From VAZQ01 sp036557705 (GTDB taxonomy: Bacteria; Pseudomonadota; Alphaproteobacteria; Rhizobiales; Xanthobacteraceae), in assembly GCA_036557705.1 (NCBI GenBank), contig DATBHB010000037.1, positions 62,001 to 126,000 on the forward strand: a stretch of 64,000 nt of DNA, in the 5' to 3' direction. The notes under the pieces are model-generated. The model was not told where the DNA came from. It searched no databases and was given only the letters and a program-made list of their open reading frames with translations. The first letter of the stretch is position 1, and each line of letters starts with the position of its first letter. This document shows positions 57,208-64,000 of this stretch, in pieces. The translations under genes were made by a program, and so were the position numbers.

Positions 57208-59346
57208 GTGGGCCGGCGAAAACAGGGTGTACGCCGCGAGCCGGTACTGGTTACCGAGCCCGCGCCGGAGCCGGCGTCACGGCCGCGCCCGCGCCGTCGC
57301 GGCGGCAAGCGGGGCGGCGACAAGGTTCGCTCGGGAGCCGACGGATCGGGACCGGCATCGGGATTGCGCCGCCTCTTCTATTGGGGCGTTGTGCTTGGTC
57401 TCTGGGGCGTGATCGCCATTGCCGGTCTGCTCGCGCTCGCGACGCTGAACCTGCCGCCGATCCAGTCGCTGGAAATTCCCAAGCGCCCGCCCTCGATCGA
57501 GATCGTCGGGCTCGACGGAAAACCTCTCGTCACCCGCGGGGAAATGCACGGCGCGACCGTTACGCTCAACGAATTACCGTCTTACCTTCCCGACGCGTTC
57601 GTCGCCATCGAGGACCGCCGCTTCTGGCATCATTTCGGCATCGATCCGCTCGGCCTCGTGCGCGCGACGGCGGCGAACCTCGTCCACCGCGGCGTCTCCC
57701 AGGGCGGCTCGACCATCACTCAGCAACTCGCGAAAAATCTGTTTCTCACTCAGGAGCGCACCTTCTGGCGCAAGCTTCAGGAAGTCGTGCTCGCGGTCTG
57801 GCTCGAACGCAAATTCAGCAAGGAGCAGATTCTCGAGCTTTACCTAAACCGCGTCTATTTCGGCGCCGGCGCCTATGGGGTCGATGCGGCGGCTCAGCTC
57901 TATTTCGGCAAGCCGGCGCGGGAGGTGAGGCTCCCGGAGGCCGCCATGCTGGCAGGGCTCGTGCGATCGCCCTCGCGGCTGGCGCCGAGCCGGAACCCGA
58001 ACGGCGCCGAGCGCCGCGCCGAAATCGTGCTCAAGGCGATGGCCGATGCCGGGTTGATTACGGAGGCCATGGCCAAAACCGCGCTGACGCAGCCGGCGCG
58101 GCCAGTCAAACCCGCCGGCACGGCGAGCGTAAATTACGTCGCCGACTGGGTCATGGACGCGCTTCATGATCTCATCGGCCCTGTCGAGCAGGATCTGGTT
58201 GTCGAAACCTCGATTGATCCGGCCTTGCAGGCGGCGGCCGAAAAGGCGCTGGTCGAGGAGCTTGCCGCCCGGGGCGCCAAGCTCAATGTCGAGCAGGGCG
58301 CGATCGTCGTCATGAGTCCGGACGGCGCGGTGCGCGCGCTCGTCGGCGGCAAGAGTTACGCGGCAAGCCAATATAACCGCGCGGTCGCGGCCAAGCGCCA
58401 GCCCGGCTCTGCGTTCAAGCCCTTCGTCTATCTTACGGCGCTCGAACGCGGCCTCACGCCGGACACGGTGCGTGAGGACAAGCCGATCGCTCTCAAAGGC
58501 TGGCGCCCGGAGAATTTCAACCGCCAGTATTTCGGGCCGGTCACACTCACTCAGGCGCTGGCGATGTCGCTCAATACGGTTTCCGTGCGGTTGACGCTCG
58601 AAGTCTCTCCCGCGGCGGTGGCGAAGACCGCCTATCGCCTCGGCATCGCCTCCAAACTCGATCCCAATCCATCGATTGCGCTCGGCACTTCCGAAGTATC
58701 TCTGATCGAGCTGGTATCGGCTTATGCGCCGTTCGCCAATGGCGGGGAAGCAATCGCTCCCTATGCGGTCGAGCGCGTGCGCACGGCGGCCGGCAAGCTG
58801 CTCTACCTGCACGCGCCGCAGCGTTTCGGCGCTGTCATCGAACCGCGCCATGTCGGCATGATGAATTCCATGATGCGCGAGACGCTCCGCATCGGCACGG
58901 CGCAGCGGGCGCAGCTTCCGGGCTGGATGGCCGCCGGCAAGACCGGCACCAGCCAGGATTTTCGCGACGCGTGGTTTGTCGGCTACACGGCGCATCTCGT
59001 GACCGGCGTCTGGCTTGGCAACGACGACTCCTCGCCGACGAAGAAAGCAACGGGCGGCGGCCTTCCGGTCGACATTTGGAGTCGGGTGATGAGGGCGGGA
59101 CACCAGGGGATAGCCTCGGCGTCGCTGCCGGGCCTTGAGGCGCCGGCCATTGCCTCGATCGGCTCGCTTTTCGGAGGAGGCGGCGTGCCGAGCCCGTCGA
59201 CTGCCATTGGGGCAGCGCCAAGCGGCGTGCCGACGCCGCCGGCTCCTATTGGGGCGCGGCCGGCGGGTCCGCCGCGGGCGAGCAACGACGGCCTCGACGG
59301 CTGGTTCCTCGACCGGGTCTTCGGCCGCCGGGTTACCTCTCCCTGA
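57208..59346 (+). CDS. Class A penicillin-binding protein (PBP1A family)
   Basis: 712 residues. A basic, Pro/Arg-rich cytoplasmic N-terminus precedes one transmembrane helix at about 55-75. The glycosyltransferase domain has AIEDRRFWHHFGID and GGSTITQQLAKN (its catalytic Glu is in EDRRF). The transpeptidase domain has the SxxK serine in QPGSAFKPF, SLN in AMSLNTVS and KTGTS. It builds and cross-links peptidoglycan. The C-terminus ends in a Gly/Pro/Ala-rich tail. It has a GTG start. Confidence 0.95.
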   Translation: MGRRKQGVRREPVLVTEPAPEPASRPRPRRRGGKRGGDKVRSGADGSGPASGLRRLFYWGVVLGLWGVIAIAGLLALATLNLPPIQSLEIPKRPPSIEIVGLDGKPLVTRGEMHGATVTLNELPSYLPDAFVAIEDRRFWHHFGIDPLGLVRATAANLVHRGVSQGGSTITQQLAKNLFLTQERTFWRKLQEVVLAVWLERKFSKEQILELYLNRVYFGAGAYGVDAAAQLYFGKPAREVRLPEAAMLAGLVRSPSRLAPSRNPNGAERRAEIVLKAMADAGLITEAMAKTALTQPARPVKPAGTASVNYVADWVMDALHDLIGPVEQDLVVETSIDPALQAAAEKALVEELAARGAKLNVEQGAIVVMSPDGAVRALVGGKSYAASQYNRAVAAKRQPGSAFKPFVYLTALERGLTPDTVREDKPIALKGWRPENFNRQYFGPVTLTQALAMSLNTVSVRLTLEVSPAAVAKTAYRLGIASKLDPNPSIALGTSEVSLIELVSAYAPFANGGEAIAPYAVERVRTAAGKLLYLHAPQRFGAVIEPRHVGMMNSMMRETLRIGTAQRAQLPGWMAAGKTGTSQDFRDAWFVGYTAHLVTGVWLGNDDSSPTKKATGGGLPVDIWSRVMRAGHQGIASASLPGLEAPAIASIGSLFGGGGVPSPSTAIGAAPSGVPTPPAPIGARPAGPPRASNDGLDGWFLDRVFGRRVTSP

Positions 59347-59456
59347 ACGGGGGAGGTGACGTTGCGGCACGGCCGTGCTTAAGTCTGCGTCGCAAGAAGG
59401 TGGCGATATTTCCGAGGCGCCTTCGGCGCGTCGAAGTAATCGCAAGGGAGGCGGCA

Positions 59457-60305
59457 GTGCATTACAAAATTCCGATCGCGGCGGGCACTTTGGCATTGCT
59501 GGTCGGCCTCGCTGCAAGCACGGCCTGGGCTTTCGATGAAGCGAAATATCCCAACTGGAAAGGCCAGTGGGTCCGCAACGAAACCAGGGGTCCGCGCTAT
59601 GATCCCAATAAGCCGCAGGGTTTCGGTCAGCAGGCGCCGCTGAAACCGGAATTCGTTAAATTGCTCGAGGAGAGCCTGGCGGACCAGCATGCGGGCGGAC
59701 AAGGCGCCGACCCCACCTATACGTGTCTTGCGCCGGGCCTGCCGCGCGCGATGAACAATTACGAAGGGGCCGAATTCGTCATCACCCCGAAGACGACCTA
59801 CATCCTGATGGAGCACATCCACGATTCGCGCCGGATCTATACGGACGGCCGCGCTTGGCCGAGCTTCATCGAGCCGACCTTTATCGGCTACTCGATCGGC
59901 CGCTGGGTCGATGAGGGCGGCACCGGGCGCTATGACGTGCTCGAAGTCGAGACCCGCGGCTTCAAAGGTCCGCGCGTTTACGATAATACGGGCATGGCGC
60001 TCCACCCCGATAACCAAAGCATCATCAAGGAACGCATTTTCCTGGACAAGGCCGATCCGAAATTCCTCTACGACGAAATAACTACCATCGATCATGCGCT
60101 GACGCGTCCCTGGACGGCGCTCAAGAAATATCGCCGCGTCGCAAATCGGCAGCCGAACTGGAGTGAATCCGTCTGCGCCGAGAACAATCCGCACGTGGAG
60201 ATTAATCACGAGGGCTATATGCTCAGCGCCGACGGGCTGCTGATGCCGGCCAAGAAGGACCAGGCTGCGCCGGACCTGCGCTATTTCACGCGGACACAGA
60301 AGTGA
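59457..60305 (+). CDS. Secreted protein of an uncharacterised family (paralog C)
   Basis: 282 residues from a GTG at 59457 (GGGAGG in front). The signal peptide ends STAWAFD. It keeps the family landmarks YPNWKGQW, AGGQG, YTCLAPGLPR, YTDGRAWP, GYSIGRWVDEGGTGRYDVLEVETRG, LDKADPK, DHALTRPW, VCAENNPHVEINHEGY, LSADGLLMP and APDLRYF. The acidic loop is degenerate here (DEGGTG), so metal binding may be lost in this member. Paralog D follows in tandem after 190 bp containing a repeat. Confidence 0.85.
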   Translation: MHYKIPIAAGTLALLVGLAASTAWAFDEAKYPNWKGQWVRNETRGPRYDPNKPQGFGQQAPLKPEFVKLLEESLADQHAGGQGADPTYTCLAPGLPRAMNNYEGAEFVITPKTTYILMEHIHDSRRIYTDGRAWPSFIEPTFIGYSIGRWVDEGGTGRYDVLEVETRGFKGPRVYDNTGMALHPDNQSIIKERIFLDKADPKFLYDEITTIDHALTRPWTALKKYRRVANRQPNWSESVCAENNPHVEINHEGYMLSADGLLMPAKKDQAAPDLRYFTRTQK

Positions 60306-60307
60306 GT

Positions 60308-60469
60308 GTAGGGCGGATTAGCGGCCCGCCCGAAAACCGCGAGGACGGTTTCCCGCCGCGGCGGGCCGCGTAATCCGCCGGCGACGCGCGAGAGATGGCG
60401 GGTTACGTCGCGCCGGCTCGCAATCGACGGGTGGATGGAGAAGCGAGGGGCGCGCCTAACCCGCCCTAC
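60308..60469. repeat. Palindromic element between tandem paralogs C and D
   Basis: Arms GTAGGGCGGATTA (60308-60320) and TAACCCGCCCTAC (60457-60469) pair with one mismatch. Inner hairpins include GCGGCCCGCC…GGCGGGCCGC. It is the same family as 11135-11200 and 37516-37693. Confidence 0.75.
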
Positions 60470-60495
60470 AGGTCGACCTATCGAGGGAGAATCCG

Positions 60496-61383
60496 ATGTT
60501 CTACCGGGATGTTGTTGGCGCAATCTCGTTCGCCGCTAGCCTGTGCATGACCACGAGCGGCGCGTGGGCCTTCGACGATGCGAAATATCCCGATCTGGGC
60601 GGCCAGTGGATCGGAGTGCGCCCGCCGCAGACCGGGCCCCTCCCCGCCGGTTTTGCTCGCGGGCAGCCATCGTTCAATCCGACCAAGCGCTGGGGCACGA
60701 CGCAGGATGCGCCGCTCACTCCGGAATACGCTGCGATCTTCGCGGCCAATATCGCCGAGCAGCGCGCGGGCGGACAGGGAACGAACGCCACCTCGACCTG
60801 CCTCGCGCCGGGCATGCCGATGGTGATGAATGCGCATTCGCCGATGGAAATCATCGTGCTGCCCGAAACGACGTATATCCTCGTCGACCATATCCGCGAG
60901 ACCCGGCGGCGGATTTTCACCGACGGACGCAGCTGGCCCAAGGAGATCGAGCCGAGCTTTGACGGCTACTCGATCGGCCAATGGATCGACAGCGACGGCG
61001 ACGGCCGTTACGACGTGCTCGAAGTCGAGACGCGCGGCTTCAAGGGCCCGCGGTCCTATGACGCGAGCGGGCTCCCGCTTCACCGGGACAACGAGTCCGT
61101 CATCAAGGAGCGCATCTATCTCGACAAGGACAATCCAAATCTCCTGCACGACGACATTACGGTGACCGATCACGCGCTGACGGCGCCCTGGACCGTCCAC
61201 AAGACGTACCGCCGCAACCCAAACCCGCAGCCGACCTGGGTCGAATATGTGTGCGCCGAAGGCCAGCAACTCGTGCGGATCGGCAACGAGACCTACATGC
61301 TCAGCGGCGATGGCTATCTGATGCCGGCGAAGAAAGGCCAGGCGCCGCCCGATCTGCGCTATTTCAAGTCGACGGGGCCGTAG
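60496..61383 (+). CDS. Secreted protein of an uncharacterised family (paralog D)
   Basis: 295 residues. The signal peptide ends TSGAWAFD. Landmarks: YPDLGGQW, AGGQG, STCLAPGMPM, FTDGRSWP, GYSIGQWIDSDGDGRYDVLEVETRG, LDKDNPNLLHDD, DHALTAPW, VCAEGQQLVRIGNETY, LSGDGYLMP and PPDLRYF. The acidic loop is DSDGDGRYD, as in paralog B. It is closest to paralog C by gene order but keeps the full loop. No function is known. Confidence 0.85.
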   Translation: MFYRDVVGAISFAASLCMTTSGAWAFDDAKYPDLGGQWIGVRPPQTGPLPAGFARGQPSFNPTKRWGTTQDAPLTPEYAAIFAANIAEQRAGGQGTNATSTCLAPGMPMVMNAHSPMEIIVLPETTYILVDHIRETRRRIFTDGRSWPKEIEPSFDGYSIGQWIDSDGDGRYDVLEVETRGFKGPRSYDASGLPLHRDNESVIKERIYLDKDNPNLLHDDITVTDHALTAPWTVHKTYRRNPNPQPTWVEYVCAEGQQLVRIGNETYMLSGDGYLMPAKKGQAPPDLRYFKSTGP

Positions 61384-61599
61384 CACCGCGGTTACGACGG
61401 CAAGCAACGCGAATGCGTCGTCAGTTCCTTGCGCGCACCCCCGTTGGGAATTCCCCTCGGCTTGGCCCATCGCATTCGTGACATGCGCATCGGCTCCTGC
61501 CCAGCCATGCGCTTCCGACGAGTCGTCTTTACAGATCGGTTCGCCTAAGCTTCGGCGTCTGCGCGGCAGACCAAGCAAAAATTTCGCAGGGAGAATGCC

Positions 61600-61935
61600 A
61601 TGACGATTTACATCTCACGCGGACGTTACACTTCGGACGCCGTCAAGGGTATGCTGGCCAATCCGGAAAACCGTGAGGAAACCGTTGCCAAGTTTTTTCA
61701 GAGCGCCGGAGGCAGACTCATATCGTGGTATCTGACCTTCGGCGAGCATGATTGGCTGGCGATCGGCGAATTCCCCGACGAGAAGGCTGCTGCTTCCGCT
61801 ATTCTCGCGGCGGCCGCCGGCGGCAGCTTGGCGCACATCGAGACAACTGTCGCCATGACCGCAAAGGACGCGGTAGCGGCGTTTGGCGCCGCCGGAAAGA
61901 TGGCAAAGGAGTTCCGCAGCGCGGGACGTCGCTAG
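61600..61935 (+). CDS. GYD-domain protein
   Basis: 111 residues. Segments TIYISRGRYTSDAVKGMLANPENREE, GGRLISWYLTFGEHDWLAIGEFPD and ETTVAMTAKDAVAAF match the GYD/YCII-like small dimeric domain. The function of the domain is unknown. GGGAGA precedes the ATG. The 215 bp upstream contain nothing recognised. Confidence 0.85.
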   Translation: MTIYISRGRYTSDAVKGMLANPENREETVAKFFQSAGGRLISWYLTFGEHDWLAIGEFPDEKAAASAILAAAAGGSLAHIETTVAMTAKDAVAAFGAAGKMAKEFRSAGRR

Positions 61936-62016
61936 CGGCGGAAGATCCGGGACCGACCTTGGCGCTATGAAATAGGATGGTTGCGTGGGTCAAGCCCGCC
62001 CATCCCGTGCTCCGGT

Positions 62017-63021
62017 TCAGGTTGCCGAAAGCTTCATCAGCTTGAGCGCGGCACGGCCGTTGGGTCCGTAGGGGTTGCCCAAGGACTCTGCCATTTCGAA
62101 ATGGTTGTAGCTCTCGGCCGCGATCAGCTCGACCGGTTTGCCGGCAGCCTTCACGGCGGCGGCGAAATCACGGTTCTGGCGCTGAAATTCGGGAGTCTCG
62201 TTCCTCCCGTAGGTGACGATGATCGGCGCCCGCAGCAGGTCGAGATGGCGCTGCGAGCTCATCGCCTGCTCCATCGCATCGTTGAAATGGACGTAAAGTC
62301 CGCGTTTCGAGAGTCGCACCGGCTTCATATCGTACATGCCGCTCATGCACAGCCCGCCCTTGATGCAATCCGCCGGCAGGCCGAAGTTCTTCTCCCAATC
62401 CGTGACCAGGGTAACGCCGCAGAGATGCCCACCTGAGGAATGCCCGCCGATATAGAGCCGGTTCGGATCGCCGCCGAAGCTTGCGGCGTTCTTGTACACC
62501 CAGGCGACGCCGCGGCGGACCTGGTCGGCCATGATCCGCAGGTCGCCGCCGGCCTTCTCGATTGCAATGAAATCGAGAGGTACGAAATGCGCGCCGGCAT
62601 TCACGAACAGCTCTGCGGCAAAGCCATAGTTTTTCGCTTCCCCCCGCAGCCAGGCGCCGCCGTGAATGAAGACGAAAATCGGCGCATTGGCGCGATTCGT
62701 GCGGTAGATGTCGAGCTTCTCGACCTCGGTGGGGCCATAGGCCTCCCGCCGCGGCTGGCCAAGGCGCGAACGCGCTTGATCGCTGTTCGCGGCGAGGCGG
62801 TTCGTAATCTGCCGCTGCAAAGGCGCGTAGAAGCTTTGATCGTAAGCGGCATCGAGCTCGACCTGATCCAGGTCCATCCACACCAGCGGACCTTTCTGGT
62901 GTGGCGCTGGACCGATGCGGCACTCATCGGCCATGGCGGGCGAAGCCGCAATGGCGGCTGCGCCCGCGAGCATCGCGCGCCGGTTGATCGGATTGGCATA
63001 TGAACGCTCTGTTTGTTTCAT
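62017..63021 (-). CDS. Exported alpha/beta hydrolase (BD-FAE/esterase type)
   Basis: 334 residues. The N-terminus NRRAMLAGAAAIAASPAMA is a twin-arginine signal. The oxyanion segment is FIHGGAWLRG, the nucleophile GHSSGG, and the histidine is in ESYNHFEMAE. The layout fits hormone-sensitive-lipase or kynurenine-formamidase-like esterases. It lies near the tandem secreted paralogs and the GYD gene; any link with them is speculative. The start ATG at 63021 is normal for the family. Confidence 0.88.
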   Translation of the reverse strand: MKQTERSYANPINRRAMLAGAAAIAASPAMADECRIGPAPHQKGPLVWMDLDQVELDAAYDQSFYAPLQRQITNRLAANSDQARSRLGQPRREAYGPTEVEKLDIYRTNRANAPIFVFIHGGAWLRGEAKNYGFAAELFVNAGAHFVPLDFIAIEKAGGDLRIMADQVRRGVAWVYKNAASFGGDPNRLYIGGHSSGGHLCGVTLVTDWEKNFGLPADCIKGGLCMSGMYDMKPVRLSKRGLYVHFNDAMEQAMSSQRHLDLLRAPIIVTYGRNETPEFQRQNRDFAAAVKAAGKPVELIAAESYNHFEMAESLGNPYGPNGRAALKLMKLSAT

Positions 63022-63074
63022 GGTAGTTCCCTCTGGTGATGAATGAGTTCCGTCTGTTAGGTTAACCTCTCTGC

Positions 63075-63178
63075 GTCATTGCCGGGCTTGACCCGGCAAT
63101 CCATCTTACGAAAGAAATGGATGCGCGGGTCACCAGCGCGTTTACGCGCGTCTTCGACGCGCTATGCCCGCGCATGAC
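63075..63178. repeat. Palindromic repeat (CATTGCCGGG…GCATGAC type)
   Basis: GCCGGGCTTGACCCGGC forms one hairpin and the ends GTCATTGCC and GCGCATGAC close a larger one. It is a known style of Rhizobiales intergenic repeat. The rest of the gap 63022-63447 holds no recognisable gene. Confidence 0.65.
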
Positions 63179-63447
63179 GGTCGCCTCGTCTTCCGCGGCG
63201 ATGCCGGCGGCAAACACGGGGCCGACGGCAGGGAGGTGCTGCGATTGAAGGCAGGCATGGGATACCCTCCGTCGACTTTCCGCGATGCTACCGCAGGCGA
63301 ATCCTACCGTCATCCACCGAGCTGGCGGGATTTGCTCCGCCGCGGTAGCATCTTGGCCAAGAACCTTGCCAACGACGCCCGCCCGCGGCAAGGCTGTTCA
63401 TGAGAATATGTCACCCGGATGATTTAAGCTCAAATAAGAGATGGCCG

Positions 63448-63762
63448 ATGAAGTACATGCTCACCTGGACAGAACGTCCGCAGGGATCGCCGATTGAGTA
63501 CGAGAATGCGCAAAAGCGGATTCTTGAGGTTTTCACGCAATGGAAGGCACCCAGCAATTTCAAGATCGAGTTGTTCGTGATCCGCGTAGGCGATTGGGGC
63601 GGATATATGTTGCTGGACTGTGACGATCCGACGGCCGTTCACAAGTTCTGCTCGATGCTTCCTGCTTTTGTCTTCGAAGCGCGGCCCGTCATTCCCATCG
63701 ACGATGCCGTGCGTGTCGAACTCGAATCGATTGCCTTCCGCGACGGGCTCAAGCGCAAGTGA
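63448..63762 (+). CDS. DUF3303-like small protein
   Basis: 104 residues, MKYMLTWTERPQGSPIEYENAQKR at the N-terminus and VHKFCSMLPAFVFEARPVIP later. The pattern fits the DUF3303 alpha/beta (dimeric ferredoxin-like) domain. There is no signal peptide. The ATG at 63448 is chosen by domain fit. The following 238 bp to the window edge hold nothing recognised. Confidence 0.75.
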   Translation: MKYMLTWTERPQGSPIEYENAQKRILEVFTQWKAPSNFKIELFVIRVGDWGGYMLLDCDDPTAVHKFCSMLPAFVFEARPVIPIDDAVRVELESIAFRDGLKRK

Positions 63763-64000
63763 TAGGCCGGAGGATCATGTCCCCGCCGTCGGACCTGCGC
63801 TGTGCGCGAAGGATAGCACCATCACGTTGCTGAAGTAGCCTGCTGCACCTGCGTGCGAAATCCCTGCGGCCACATTGATGACCGCGCTGGGTCATCAACC
63901 GAAGTATCTGCCACGAGCATTTCTGGTCCGCTTTCCCCGGCAGCGGACCTTCCATGGAGGGTGGCCCTTTGGCTGGTTAGCCTGGCGAGCGCTGCCGAGC

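Noticed and set aside
63763..64000. Short open frames at the right edge
   Set aside because: No start signal, domain or composition supports a gene; a gene entering from the right cannot be excluded.

Overview
This looks like a chromosomal segment of a high-GC alphaproteobacterium of the Rhizobiales (Bradyrhizobium/Rhodopseudomonas/Xanthobacteraceae-like). The evidence is the high GC, the dnaA-dnaN block next to rpsT, EF/REP-like palindromes beginning GTAGGGYGG or TAGCCCGG, and several small proteins of Rhizobiales type. The assignment is inferred from gene content; no rRNA or tRNA gene was recognised.

Layout. 1-9.8 kb is mostly housekeeping: the 3' part of priA, a lytic transglycosylase, dnaN, dnaA, a 1.1 kb AT-richer gap that may hold the replication origin, rpsT, a DapA-family aldolase and malic enzyme. 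10-16.4 kb is mixed metabolism: msrA, dienelactone hydrolase, NUDIX hydrolase, UbiD-type decarboxylase, CAP-domain protein, then a decayed piece of an ABC binding protein. 16.7-23.2 kb is a minus-strand copper-handling cluster (His-rich protein, TolC-like lipoprotein, multicopper oxidase, CusF-like protein, CopC, CopD, Crp/Fnr regulator, Met/His-rich secreted protein). A VapBC pair and an orphan binding protein follow. Then come a copper P-type ATPase and a divergent csoR that share a short gap carrying a CsoR-type operator.

27.8-35.5 kb is an envelope redox region: an MsrQ-like haem protein, a second multicopper oxidase, a PadR regulator, a CXXCH cytochrome, a P460-family cytochrome and a di-haem peroxidase. 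With them are two members of an uncharacterised secreted protein family. Two more members stand in tandem at 59.5-61.4 kb. This four-paralog family and its copper/haem neighbours are the best candidate for an undescribed system here.

35.5-46.4 kb holds rsmD, an rRNA pseudouridine synthase, tadA, a patatin-like lipase, a second VapBC pair, purD, a RuBisCO-like protein translationally coupled to a cupin, and several unknown envelope proteins. 46.7-64 kb holds a DUF2934 protein, a coiled-coil protein built of 109-residue repeats, a NodU/CmcH-type carbamoyltransferase, a YyaL/DUF255 protein, and a PaoABC-type molybdenum aldehyde oxidoreductase. These are followed by a class A penicillin-binding protein, the tandem secreted paralogs, a GYD protein, an alpha/beta hydrolase and a DUF3303-like protein.

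A recurring feature is that dispersed palindromic repeats abut gene ends, and in at least five cases the repeat itself supplies the stop codon.
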